Of a stretch of 64,000 nt of DNA, positions 53,526 to 61,816 are shown piece by piece; position 1 is the stretch's first letter, and the number at the start of each line of letters is the position of its first letter. This DNA is from Reichenbachiella sp. 5M10 (GTDB lineage Bacteria > Bacteroidota > Bacteroidia > Cytophagales > Cyclobacteriaceae): positions 748,501 through 812,500 of the forward strand of contig NZ_MDGR01000007.1 in NCBI RefSeq assembly GCF_002742335.1, written 5' to 3'. The notes beneath the pieces are model-generated. The model made no database searches. It was not told the DNA's origin and worked only from the letters and a program-made list of their open reading frames with translations. The translations under genes and the position numbers were made by a program.

Positions 53526-53807
53526 ATGGCTAAAATCTTTACACTTAAAAATATACTTATTGGATTAGCTGTAATTATTATTGACTTGTTTATCTATTTT
53601 GTCCTTGCCTTGTTATTGATGAACTACGATGATTTTTATGATGCGAGTAAAGGCGAATATTGGAGTTTGGAAAGTATGACCTTTTGGCAAAAAGTAAATT
53701 ATATAAGTTTCAATCTTTGGTATGTAATTAACGCGGTTCTGATTGGAATTGTAATTTATCGAGTAATAAAAAGAATAAAGAAAAACGCCCTACAACAACG
53801 GGTATAG
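53526..53807 (+). CDS. Cassette B5: small two-TM protein
   Basis: This 93-residue protein has two hydrophobic helices (about 10-31, IGLAVIIIDLFIYFVLALLL, and 62-80, LWYVINAVLIGIVIYRVI) and a basic tail. No family was recognised. Its last codons run into the attC at 53790. Confidence 0.55.
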   Translation: MAKIFTLKNILIGLAVIIIDLFIYFVLALLLMNYDDFYDASKGEYWSLESMTFWQKVNYISFNLWYVINAVLIGIVIYRVIKRIKKNALQQRV

Positions 53808-53849
53808 TGCATGCCCTGCGGGACACGCATCATACTCAAACCGTTGAGG
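53790..53849 (+). repeat. attC site of cassette B5 (60 bp)
   Basis: CTACAAC and GTTGAGG bound a short, classic-length site. The core hairpin is GCATGCCCTGCGGGACACGC. It resembles the 59-bp A4 site in length and layout. Confidence 0.88.
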
Positions 53850-53897
53850 GGAATTGAGCCTGATGGGAACTGAACAGATAACTGCTATATTTGTGGC

Positions 53898-54458
53898 GTG
53901 AAAAAAATGTATGTAATAGCAGGGCCGAACGGAGCAGGTAAGACAACTTTGTCCTACACAATTCTTCCTGAAATATTCGATTGTGATGAATTTGTTAACG
54001 CAGATGAAATTGCACGTGGCATTTCTCCTTTGAACCCTGATAAAGCAGGAATTAGAGCAGGTCGTTTAATGCTTGAACGACTTCAGGAACTCGTTTCTAA
54101 AGGAGAGTCATTCGCCTTTGAAACCACCCTTTCAACTAAGTCATATCGTGGTTTTATAGACCGAGCTATGGATTTAGGATAGACACCACTTTGCTTTTTC
54201 TTGCACTGGATTCGATCGAACTTGCAAAACAACGAGTTCAAACAAGAGTTAAAGAGGGAGGACATAACATACCTATTCAAACCATTGAAAGAAGATACTC
54301 AAGTGGACTTACCAACTTTTTTAAAATATATAAGTCAATTGTCAGTAGATAACTCAACTGAGAATTTTGAATTTATTGCCGAAGGATCAGGTGCTGACCT
54401 TGTCGTAAGAAGTGAAAAGATATGGTCTCAATTAAACGAAAAGTATAATGGAAATTAG
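53898..54458 (+). pseudogene. Cassette B6: zeta-toxin-like kinase, broken by two frameshifts
   Basis: The gene starts with GTG at 53898: MKKMYVIAGPNGAGKTTLSY carries an intact Walker A (9-17), then FVNADEIARG and ESFAFETTLSTKSY, as in zeta/PezT-type UDP-GlcNAc kinases. The frame stops at 54182 after AMDLG. It continues in the +1 frame as DTTLLFLALDSIELAKQRV and GGHNIPIQTIERRYSSGL to a stop near 54346. A third frame then gives VDNSTENFEFIAEGSGAD to 54458. The first break looks like a one-base loss in a tyrosine codon. The toxin should be inactive unless frameshifting occurs. Confidence 0.85.
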
Positions 54459-54633
54459 CCAACAATTACAAGAACTAGAAGAGAAAGTAAGTTTAGGACT
54501 CAAGGAAGCCTATCGAAAAATGGCCGAATTCAAAAAAAGGAACAATAGCCCATTAATTGTGTCTCGAAATGGTGAAGTAGTATCTATACCTGCCAATGAA
54601 ATACTCCCTACAACAAGTGCTAAAAATCCATAG
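54448..54633 (+). CDS. Cassette B6: small antitoxin-like partner of the zeta toxin
   Basis: This 61-residue protein (MEISQQLQELEEKVSLGLKE, then MAEFKKRNNSPLIVSRNGEVVSI) has the size, charge and position of the short protein that follows zeta-like toxins in Bacteroidota. It overlaps the end of the broken toxin gene by 11 bp. The frame is intact. An antitoxin role is inferred from gene order. Its last codons lie in the attC at 54608. Confidence 0.65.
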   Translation: MEISQQLQELEEKVSLGLKEAYRKMAEFKKRNNSPLIVSRNGEVVSIPANEILPTTSAKNP

Positions 54634-54724
54634 GCTAATGAGCTACTTGCAAAGAGCATTTGAATCAGATACTTTTATTGATTTTAGCAAAGGTCAAGCC
54701 TACGGTTTTAGCTGGGCGTTATCT
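54608..54724 (+). repeat. attC site of cassette B6
   Basis: CTACAAC and GTTATCT bound a 117-bp site. Outer arms TAAAAATCCATAGGCT and AGCCTACGGTTTTAGC pair well. The cassette ends pair imperfectly (GTTGAGGG with CCCTACAAC). Confidence 0.75.
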
Positions 54725-54869
54725 GTAATGGCAACAAAAACAACCCGAATTCCATAACCTATATAAATATTTGATTCCATTCTCATTTTGACTACACAAA
54801 TCCTCATTTAGAACACATTTCGCAAAACCAGCCATACGACTTTTGTATTTCAAAATTTAAAAGAGAGAT

Positions 54870-55772
54870 ATGAAAATAGTATTGACAGGCTCATTGGGTC
54901 GTATTGGGAAACCACTAACAAAAAGTTTAGTAAAAATCGGGCATTCGGTAACCGTTATTAGCAGTAAAACCGATAGACAAAAAGAAATCGAAACTCTTGG
55001 GGCAAAAGCAGCAATCGGCAGTATGCAGGATGTTGATTTTTTAAGTACAACATTTAAAGATGCTGATGTTGTTTACTTGATGATAGCCTGGGATGCCATA
55101 GGTAACATCTTTGACAAAAGCATAGATTTCCCTACTGAATTCAGCAAAATTGCCAGCAAGTATAAGCAAGCTGTCAAACAGGCAGGTGTAAAAAAAGTGG
55201 TGCATTTGAGTAGTATCGGGGCACATACTAACCAAGGTATTGGCAGCCTTTCTGTTTATAATGGTGTTGAGGACATAATGAATCAATTGCCTACTGATGT
55301 GTCCATCAAATTTATGCGACCTGTTGCGTTTTATCCTAACCTTTTTAGGTTTATGGAAAGTATCAAGACCAATGGAGCTATTATGCAAAGTTATGGTGGC
55401 GACAAAAAAGAGCCATGGGTTTCACCATTAGATATTGCAGATGCTATTGTAGAAGAAATGGAGAAACCTTTTGATGGCAGAAACTCTCGCTATATAGCAA
55501 GTGATGAAGTTTCACCCAATGAGGTAGCTACAATTTTAGGAGAAGCCATAGGAAACCCAGATTTGAAATGGCAAACTGTACCGGCTGAAGAGTTACTGCG
55601 TGGTGTACTGGCGTCAGGGATGAATGAGTGGGTTGCTAAAGGTTTTATAGAAATGCAAGCCGCACAAGGAAGTGGCATTTTATACGAAGATTTTTATAAA
55701 AACAAACCAGACTTAGGCAAGGTGAAAATGACAGATTTTGTCAAGGAATTCGCAGCAGTTTATAAGCAATGA
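54870..55772 (+). CDS. Cassette B7: NmrA-like NAD(P)-binding protein
   Basis: This 300-residue protein has the N-terminal Rossmann motif VLTGSLGRIGKPLTKSLVKIGHSV (GxxGxxG) and further NmrA/atypical SDR stretches (DADVVYLMIAWDAIG, GVKKVVHLSSIGAHTNQG, EPWVSPLDIADAIVEEM). It probably binds NADP(H) as a reductase or redox sensor. It starts about 150 nt into its cassette, unusually far, so it may have its own promoter. An SDR pseudogene follows, overlapping its last bases. Confidence 0.85.
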   Translation: MKIVLTGSLGRIGKPLTKSLVKIGHSVTVISSKTDRQKEIETLGAKAAIGSMQDVDFLSTTFKDADVVYLMIAWDAIGNIFDKSIDFPTEFSKIASKYKQAVKQAGVKKVVHLSSIGAHTNQGIGSLSVYNGVEDIMNQLPTDVSIKFMRPVAFYPNLFRFMESIKTNGAIMQSYGGDKKEPWVSPLDIADAIVEEMEKPFDGRNSRYIASDEVSPNEVATILGEAIGNPDLKWQTVPAEELLRGVLASGMNEWVAKGFIEMQAAQGSGILYEDFYKNKPDLGKVKMTDFVKEFAAVYKQ

Positions 55773-56264
55773 CAAAAGCACTAATTACAGGAGCCAATTA
55801 AAGTATTGGATTTGAAACAGCTAGACAACAATTGCAACAAGGGTATTATCTTTATATAGGTAGTCGTAGCATTGAAAGAGGAAATCTTGCCATAGAAAAA
55901 CGGAAAAATAAAGGGGTAACAAATGCCGAATCTATTCATTTAGATGTAAACGATACCGCTTCGGTGGATAAAGCAAGAATCGAATTAGGTAAAAAGACAG
56001 ATGTGTTGGACGCACTTATAAACAATGCAGGTATTAATGGGGGAATGCCACAACAAGCATTGAGTACAACCATTGACCAATTGCAAACTGTGTTCGACAC
56101 CAAGCTTGTATGGTGTGGTGAGAGTTACCCAAGCATTTGGAGGTTTATTAGGTAAATCAGAACAGCCTCGCATTGCAAAATATGCCACAATTGACGAAGA
56201 TGGGCCGACAGGGAAATTCATTAGTGAAGAATATAATCCACAGACAGGCGAATGTCCTTGGTAG
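55769..56264 (+). pseudogene. Cassette B7: short-chain dehydrogenase pseudogene
   Basis: Reading from the ATG at 55769 gives MTKALITGAN, then a TAA where GANKSIG is expected, then SIGFETARQQLQQGYYLYIG and DVLDALINNAGINGGMP of a classical SDR. Near 56108 the frame shifts to YGVVRVTQAFGGLLGKSEQP. This jumps straight to the C-terminal KYATIDEDGPTGKFISEEYN, so the catalytic YxxxK segment is deleted. The gene carries one nonsense mutation, one frameshift and one internal deletion. Confidence 0.85.
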
Positions 56265-56296
56265 AATGCCAGCCAAATATTTTGTAAATTCATAAT

Positions 56297-57208
56297 ATGA
56301 AAAAAGGGAAAAACAATTTTCAAGTATTTCAATCTTTATCCGACTTGCATCGGGTGCTTGGTTTGCCAAAGCCGTTGCACCCGATGATAAGTTTTACAGA
56401 CATTAAGGACATCAAAATTTTACCAGAAGAATTAGGAAATACTTATATCCTTAACTTCTACAAAATATCTTATAAATCAACCCTTTGCGGACAAGCTAAA
56501 TATGGACAGCATTATTATGACTTTGGCGAAGGCGGATTGGTATACACCGCACCAAATCAAGTTTTTGAATTGAATCACCAACCGAGTACTGGTTTTTTAT
56601 TACTCATTCATCCTGACTTTTTGTTAAGCTATCCATTGGCAAATAAAATCAAGCAATTTGGTTTTTTTGGATATGCGACCAACGAGGCATTACATATTTC
56701 AGACAAGGAGAAAGAGACTATATTTTCAATATTCAAAATAATTGATGAGGAATTACGAAGTAGAATTGATGATTTTAGCCAAGATGTAATCATCTCACAG
56801 ATAGAACTATTGTTGAATTATAGCAACCGCTATTACAAAAGACAATTCATCACCCGAAAAGTAGTAAACAACGACTTGCTACAGAAGTTGGAAGAAATTT
56901 TAGATGATTACTTCAACAATAATAAAACCTTAACTCAAGGGATTCCGACCGTACAGTCTCTTGCTGAACAGCTCAATATTTCATCAAGTTATTTAAGCGA
57001 CCTTTTACGTTCTTTGATTGGGCAAAGTGCCCAGCACTACATCCACAGTAAACTCATTGAAAAGGCCAAAGAAAAGCTGTCTACGACAAATTTTACGGTG
57101 AGCGAAATTGCCTATGAACTGGGGTTTGAACACGCTCAATCATTTAGCAAGCTTTTCAAGTCAAAAACAAACCTTTCCCCTCTGGAATTCAGGCAATCCT
57201 TTAACTAA
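56297..57208 (+). CDS. Cassette B7: AraC-family regulator
   Basis: This 303-residue regulator has an N-terminal cupin-like ligand part (HYYDFGEGGLVYTAPNQVFELNH, FLLLIHPDFL) and a C-terminal AraC double HTH (TVQSLAEQLNISSSYLSDLLRSLIGQSAQHYIHSKLIEKAKEKL, FTVSEIAYELGFEHAQSFSKLFKSKTNLSPLEFRQ). AraC/NmrA/SDR sets are common in Bacteroidota genomes; the regulator probably controls the two upstream genes. It is intact, although one of its likely targets is a pseudogene. Confidence 0.9.
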   Translation: MKKGKNNFQVFQSLSDLHRVLGLPKPLHPMISFTDIKDIKILPEELGNTYILNFYKISYKSTLCGQAKYGQHYYDFGEGGLVYTAPNQVFELNHQPSTGFLLLIHPDFLLSYPLANKIKQFGFFGYATNEALHISDKEKETIFSIFKIIDEELRSRIDDFSQDVIISQIELLLNYSNRYYKRQFITRKVVNNDLLQKLEEILDDYFNNNKTLTQGIPTVQSLAEQLNISSSYLSDLLRSLIGQSAQHYIHSKLIEKAKEKLSTTNFTVSEIAYELGFEHAQSFSKLFKSKTNLSPLEFRQSFN

Positions 57209-57234
57209 ACCAACAGCGAACCGAAAACCACTAC

Positions 57235-57344
57235 AGCTAACAATGTATATAAAAAATCAGGCTATAGGCTCGTGTAAAACTCTGTACTTAATCGAAAGTT
57301 AAGTGCTTCGAAATCGCCTACTTCTCATGTACTAAACGTTATCT
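57235..57344 (+). repeat. attC site of cassette B7
   Basis: AGCTAAC and GTTATCT bound a 110-bp site with inner hairpin CTTAA-TCGAAAG-TTAAG. The cassette ends (GTTATCTG at 54718, CAGCTAAC here) differ by one base from perfect pairing. Confidence 0.75.
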
Positions 57345-57445
57345 GCAACCAGAGAACCCATCCAAATGGAGCAAAACCAAAATCAATCAACCCTTTTTGC
57401 CATTTGACAAATTCCGAATAAAATGCAATGACAATCTTTGTGACT

Positions 57446-58012
57446 ATGGACAAATTAATAAACTATCTGTTGGAATTTGGGCAGCTAAATCAACAGCAAC
57501 TTGACTTGATAAAGAGAAAAGCACAGGTATTGGAGTTGAAAAAAGGCAATTACTTTTCTGAAGCAGGGAAAATTCCAAGACAAGTAGCATTCATAGAAGA
57601 AGGCATCTTTCGAGTTTGTTACTACAACAGCGAAGGAGATGAAATCACCAAATACTTTGTTGATGAAAACAATTTTGCAGTGGACATATACAGCTTCAAT
57701 CAAAAAATCCCATCTTCGGAATATGTACAGGCTGTAACAGATTGTACACTGCTTGTATTTTCTTCAGAGTCACTTAATGATTTATCAGCTACTATCATTC
57801 AATGGGACAGTATTATCAATAAAATAACCGAAAAAGCATTGGTTGATAAAGTAAATAAACTAAGCCCAATGTTAGCCGAGGATGCCACTACACGGTATCT
57901 AAATTTTCTTGAAAAGTTTCCGAATTTAGCCAACAGAATTCCGCTTTCCTATCTTGCATCCTACTTGGGGATCACACAATCATCACTAAGTAGAATTAGA
58001 AAAAGCATCTGA
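57446..58012 (+). CDS. Cassette B8: Crp/Fnr-family regulator
   Basis: This 188-residue regulator has an N-terminal cyclic-nucleotide-binding-like beta roll (LELKKGNYFSEAGKIPRQVAFIEEGIFRVCYYNSEGDEITKYFVDENNFA) and a short C-terminal HTH (IPLSYLASYLGITQSSLSRIRK). The cAMP-contact residues of Crp are not obvious. I use the ATG at 57446 (MDKLINYLLEFG), the usual subgroup start, rather than six codons upstream. It is followed by an SDR gene in the same cassette, its likely target. Confidence 0.88.
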   Translation: MDKLINYLLEFGQLNQQQLDLIKRKAQVLELKKGNYFSEAGKIPRQVAFIEEGIFRVCYYNSEGDEITKYFVDENNFAVDIYSFNQKIPSSEYVQAVTDCTLLVFSSESLNDLSATIIQWDSIINKITEKALVDKVNKLSPMLAEDATTRYLNFLEKFPNLANRIPLSYLASYLGITQSSLSRIRKSI

Positions 58013-58160
58013 AATGAGCACCGAAGGCTTTCGGTACGAATTCCATGTAACCTTTAAAATGAATTAAATATACATGAATTCATTATTTGCCAAATGGCAA
58101 ATGTTTTTGCTTTTGAAGCGCTGAACTTTGCTTCATCATTTAAATAAAAAGCAAAAAAAT

Positions 58161-59078
58161 ATGGATTCAATAATTATTACAGGTGCAACCAGCGGTATTG
58201 GTTATGAGTGTGCCTTACAAATGGCTCGAATGGCCAAAAACGAACAAATTATCATTCCTGCCAGAAATATAAAAGCAGGAAAAGAAGTGATTGAAAAGAT
58301 AAGGGACAAAACAGGTCATAAAAACCTAACGTCTTTGGAATTGGATTTGGCTTCATTACAATCTATCCGTGAATTCTCGGAGAAATTATCAAGAGAAAAA
58401 GAACTATCCATTTCTATTTTGATAAACAATGCAGGCGTACAGAATATTGGTGAAACGCAATATACCACAGACGGATTTGAACAGACATTTGGTGTAAATC
58501 ATTTAGGTGCATTTGCCTTGACAATGCAATTACTGCCCTTCATGAAAAATAACGGCCATATAACATTCACATCTAGTGAGACTCACGACCCAGCATTAAA
58601 AACACCCATAGAACCTCCTATTTATACAAGTGCCCAAGAACTTGCTTACCCAAAAGAAACTACCGAAAAACCTAACATAGTTGGACAAAGAAGGTATTCC
58701 ACGTCAAAGTTGTGCAACATAATGACGGCATACGAATTACAAGAGCGATTAAAACACACAAATATCAGGGTAAATGCTTACGACCCAGGATTAACACCAG
58801 GTACAGGACTTGCAAGAACTTACACACCTGTCATGCGATTTTTGTGGAAAAATATCTTCCCTGTATTGACCTTATTCAAAAGCAATATCCATACACCAGC
58901 GCAAGCAGGAAAAAATTTAGCAAACCTTGCGTATTCTGAGAAATACAAAGACTTAAAAGGAATTTATTTCTCAGACAGTAAAGTGGTTAAAACATCTGTT
59001 GATTCTTACAAAAAGGATTTTCAAAAAGACCTGTGGAATGGCAGCCTAGAACTGACAAAAACCACATTTACAGAATAA
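58161..59078 (+). CDS. Cassette B8: short-chain dehydrogenase/reductase
   Basis: This 305-residue SDR has an intact cofactor loop IITGATSGIGYECAL, ILINNAGVQ, a serine in ITFTSSETHD and the catalytic YSTSK (YxxxK). It resembles retinol/protochlorophyllide-type SDRs with a long substrate loop (DPALKTPIEPPIYTSAQELAYP). It oxidises or reduces an unknown alcohol/ketone with NAD(P). The ATG at 58161 is chosen because the 11 upstream codons are not SDR-like. Confidence 0.92.
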   Translation: MDSIIITGATSGIGYECALQMARMAKNEQIIIPARNIKAGKEVIEKIRDKTGHKNLTSLELDLASLQSIREFSEKLSREKELSISILINNAGVQNIGETQYTTDGFEQTFGVNHLGAFALTMQLLPFMKNNGHITFTSSETHDPALKTPIEPPIYTSAQELAYPKETTEKPNIVGQRRYSTSKLCNIMTAYELQERLKHTNIRVNAYDPGLTPGTGLARTYTPVMRFLWKNIFPVLTLFKSNIHTPAQAGKNLANLAYSEKYKDLKGIYFSDSKVVKTSVDSYKKDFQKDLWNGSLELTKTTFTE

Positions 59079-59109
59079 TATAAAGATGTTTTCAAAAAAA
59101 AATGGCAGC

Positions 59110-59190
59110 AGGTAACAATGTATAAAAGCAATAGCGGTGCTTGCGTGAACTCGAACCGTTTTTGTGTTTAGTTAAGTATTCTGCTTTCTG
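59110..59190 (+). repeat. attC site of cassette B8, right half lost
   Basis: The left box AGGTAAC (59110-59116; GCAGGTAAC at 59108) and the following AATGTATAAAAGC copy the layout of the B7 attC. From about 59185 the sequence changes into a MazF-like coding frame, and no GTTRRRY box is found. Confidence 0.65.
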
Positions 59191-59448
59191 AAGACAAGGC
59201 CATACGTGATAATATCTCCAAACGAACTAAACTTCAACATCAAAACAGTTACGGTTGCTCCGATGACTACTAAGTCGCATAATTACCCAACGAGAATCCA
59301 AGTTTACCAAAACAGGAAAAAAGGTTGGGTTGTACTCGATCAAATCAGAACGATCGACAAGCAAAGAATTATCAAATTCTATGACAAGCTTTCTGATAAA
59401 GAAATCTCAGAAGTCAAACAAGCGATCAAAGAAACATTCGTTGATTGA
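59191..59448 (+). pseudogene. Cassette B9: 5'-truncated MazF/PemK-type toxin gene
   Basis: The frame reads KTRPY, then VIISPNELNFNIKTVTVAPMTTKSHNYPTR and GWVVLDQIRTIDKQRI, a clear MazF/PemK endoribonuclease sequence. The conserved first 25 or so residues (the E/I-W-x-V-x-LDPT region) are missing. A stop lies a few codons before KTRP, and the attC of the previous cassette abuts. A GTG at 59206 would give 80 residues but exclude the conserved arginine of the RP motif. The toxin is probably inactive; no antitoxin gene is present. Confidence 0.8.
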
Positions 59449-59454
59449 AAAGAA

Positions 59455-59573
59455 GGATAACAATGCCCATAGCTGTGTGACCCCATCAATGCCATAACAT
59501 GCTCCGCCGATTCACTCGACTCGGGAAGTGGTAGAATACCGCAGAGTCACATCGCCATATCTGATCGTTCCCC
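59455..59573 (+). repeat. attC site of cassette B9, last of the array
   Basis: GGATAAC and GTTCCCC bound a 119-bp site. Outer arms AATGCCCATAGCTGTGTGACC and GAGTCACATCGCCATATCTG pair. The right box ends the array: nothing cassette-like follows. It is a shortened relative of the A6/B3/B4 type. Confidence 0.72.
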
Positions 59574-59913
59574 GCAATGTCATCTGCTTGACATGAAAAC
59601 ATGCCAATGTCCTTTTGGGCTGCCTAGGCAATGCAACTGCAGGGGTCTGAGGTCTTCCTCGTTTAGAGCACAGAGCCTCTTTGGGGGGAGCTAACGGTTA
59701 TTCTGAGATATTCCCTACGGTTTTGGATGTAGACCCGCTGGACTTCCCTCTCAACTCCCGGCAGGTTTGGAGTCATTTATTTCCTGCTCCTGAGACCATT
59801 TTTTTGGTGTTGTTTGATTGCGGTAGGTTGACTTCATCGTTTTACCTAGTCAAACGTTATCAGTCATTGTGCACCAACTTTGGGTAAAGGAAGGTTTCGG
59901 CGGGACATAAAAA
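59574..59913. other. Non-coding stretch between array B and the chromosome
   Basis: No credible gene is visible. A 68-codon frame starting at a TTG (59681) has no recognisable features. A CTAACGG near 59691 resembles half of an attC box but has no partner. This stretch is likely decayed cassette or junction DNA. Confidence 0.35.
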
Positions 59914-59942
59914 AGCCCTTCGCATCGTAGACGCAAAGGGCT
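59914..59942 (-). terminator. Terminator of the acyl-CoA dehydrogenase gene
   Basis: A stem of 7 + 2 bp with one mismatch (AGCCCTTCGC with GCAAAGGGCT) is followed by a T-run on the minus strand. It lies 41 bp past the dehydrogenase stop. Confidence 0.65.
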
Positions 59943-59982
59943 AAACCAAACAATCAATTTTGGGTTATTCAGGTTGGTTTAA

Positions 59983-61779
59983 TCAAAGAGTGTATTTGTT
60001 TTCGGCGATCATGTGCTCAGCAATCTCACGTCGGAGTACTTTCACGTTGACGGGGTTCGTCTTGGTGAATCGTTTCAATCCCATCAGCATGACCTTTTGT
60101 TCGTCTCCAGCGGTGAACGATGCGATGGCATCCTTGCCTGCTTTGTTGATTTTGTCTGCTGCATCGTAGAGGTACACTTTCGCTGCATTGATTTGCAGCT
60201 TGCTCGCTTCGGCGCCTTGGATAGATACGAGCTTCTCCGCGCGTAGTACAGCGGACTCAGCAGCGTAGATCTGAATCATCATATCCGCTACATCCATCAT
60301 GATCTCTTGCTCCGTCTCAAATGCCGGGCCGAAAGTCTGTGCAGCCTTACCCGCTACCATGAGCACGGATTTTTTGAGTCGCTTGAGGACTTCTTTTTCT
60401 TCGGCAAAGGGCTTGGACATATCCGGCATGTCGAATGACGGCACTGCAGTCAATTCTTTGGCGACTGCCATGGCAGGTTCCATGATGTTGAGCTCGCCTT
60501 TCATCGCGCGCTTGAGGATCATACCGACCATGAGCATGCGGTTGATCTCGTTGGTGCCTTCGTAGATGCGTGTGATCCGTGCATCTCGGTAGGCACGTGC
60601 CATAGGCGCGTCTTCTGAGAATCCCATGCCACCGTAGATCTGTACGCCTTGATCGACCACATAGTCGAGGGCTTCTGATCCGATGATTTTGATGATGGCA
60701 CACTCGATGGAGAACTGCTCAAAACTCTTGAGTTTGGCCTGTCCGTCTTCCATGCCGTCGGCAATCAGATCTGCTATGCAGTCGTCGATGTTTTGACCCG
60801 CACGGTAGGAGGCCGCTTCGGTGACCCAAGTTTGGATGGCCATCTCTGCGAGCTTGTGCTTGATGGCGCCAAAGCTAGAGATCGCCGTGTTGAACTGCTT
60901 TCTTTCGTTGGCATAGTTGACCGAGTAGTTTGCTACTTCCTTGCATCCTCCGAGTACACCCGCACCGAGTTTGATTCGGCCGATGTTGAGGATGTTTACG
61001 GCGATTTTGAAACCGTTTTCTCGGTCAGAGAGCATGTTTTCTACGGGGACTTTGCAGTCGTTGAAAAAAACTTGGCGGGTCGATGACCCCTTGATTCCCA
61101 ACTTCACTTCTTCGTCGTTCATCGTGATCCCACCAAATGTCTTTTCGACGATGAAAGCCGTGAGTTTTTTGTCGTCATCGATCTTCGCAAAGACGATGAA
61201 TAGATCTGCAAATCCCGCATTGGAGATCCACATTTTTTGTCCGTTGATGAGGTAGTGTTTGCCGTCATCGGATAGTGTTGCTTTGGTTTTGCCAGAGTTG
61301 GCATCTGACCCCGCGTCTGGTTCCGTGAGGCAGTAGCAGGATTTCCATTCGCCCGATGAGATGAGGGGGAGGTATTTTTTCTTTTGTTCTTCGGTACCGT
61401 AGTAGAGTATAGGGAGTGTGCCGATCCCTGTGTGTGCACCGTAGGTCGTCGAAAACGAACCCGTCTCGCCGATGATGTCTGCGATCAGCATGGAGGTGTT
61501 GAAGTTCATGCCCAGCCCGCCATACTCTTCGGGGATGGATACACCCAGTAGGCCGAGCTCACCCGCTTTGGTCATCAGGTCGGGTACGATGTTGCCTTCT
61601 TGCTTTTCGATCTTTTCACGAATAGGCTGAATTTCTTTGTCAATAAAATCCTTGGTGGCCTGCGCCATCATCTTTTGCTCTTCGGTGAACTCCGAAGGAA
61701 TGAAAATATCCGCAGCGGCAGTTTCTCTGATGAGGAACTCTCCGCCTTTGATAGATCTTTTTGCTGTTTGGGCTTCCAT
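59983..61779 (-). CDS. Acyl-CoA dehydrogenase
   Basis: This 598-residue flavoenzyme carries out the first step of fatty acid beta-oxidation, making 2-enoyl-CoA. The FAD/substrate motifs are CYCLTEPDAGSDANSGKTKA and ITRIYEGTNEINRMLMVGMILKRA. The catalytic base region is in the QIYGGMGFSEDAPMARAYRD neighbourhood. The chain is about 200 residues longer than the classical 380-residue form; the C-terminal extension (about 410-598) matches the long Bacteroidota subgroup. It is transcribed alone in this window. Two copies of an operator-like repeat lie upstream. Confidence 0.94.
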   Translation of the reverse strand: MEAQTAKRSIKGGEFLIRETAAADIFIPSEFTEEQKMMAQATKDFIDKEIQPIREKIEKQEGNIVPDLMTKAGELGLLGVSIPEEYGGLGMNFNTSMLIADIIGETGSFSTTYGAHTGIGTLPILYYGTEEQKKKYLPLISSGEWKSCYCLTEPDAGSDANSGKTKATLSDDGKHYLINGQKMWISNAGFADLFIVFAKIDDDKKLTAFIVEKTFGGITMNDEEVKLGIKGSSTRQVFFNDCKVPVENMLSDRENGFKIAVNILNIGRIKLGAGVLGGCKEVANYSVNYANERKQFNTAISSFGAIKHKLAEMAIQTWVTEAASYRAGQNIDDCIADLIADGMEDGQAKLKSFEQFSIECAIIKIIGSEALDYVVDQGVQIYGGMGFSEDAPMARAYRDARITRIYEGTNEINRMLMVGMILKRAMKGELNIMEPAMAVAKELTAVPSFDMPDMSKPFAEEKEVLKRLKKSVLMVAGKAAQTFGPAFETEQEIMMDVADMMIQIYAAESAVLRAEKLVSIQGAEASKLQINAAKVYLYDAADKINKAGKDAIASFTAGDEQKVMLMGLKRFTKTNPVNVKVLRREIAEHMIAENKYTL

Positions 61780-61816
61780 ATGCTTTAACTTTATGATGTT
61801 CGGTTTTTTGTGGTCT

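Larger units (their letters stand above)
49343..59573 (+). mobile_element. Integron cassette array B (about nine cassettes, no integrase)
   Basis: Start/end pairs are GTTAGCGTG/CACGCTAAC (B1), GTTGTGC/GCACAAC (B2), GTTACCTGTC/GACAGGTAAC (B3), GTTATCATT/AATGATAAC (B4) and GTTGTAGGGC/GCCCTACAAC (B5). B6-B8 pair imperfectly: GTTGAGGG/CCCTACAAC, GTTATCTG/CAGCTAAC, GTTATCTGC/GCAGGTAAC. The downstream end is more decayed: frameshifted, truncated and large multi-gene cassettes gather there. Decay rising with distance from the leader fits older cassettes lying further from attI. Confidence 0.82.

Noticed and set aside
54201-54345. Separate 85-residue gene beginning MHWIRSNLQ
   Set aside because: The true zeta-toxin sequence runs through this stretch in another frame; only the last third of the proposed frame (from VDNS) is toxin-derived.
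40067-59573. Prophage or ICE
   Set aside because: No phage structural, conjugation or replication genes and no tyrosine or serine recombinase were seen; the layout of genes plus attC sites fits cassettes.
59681-59887. 68-codon frame MGGANGYSEIF
   Set aside because: It starts at TTG without a ribosome-binding site, has no recognisable motif and lies in junction DNA.
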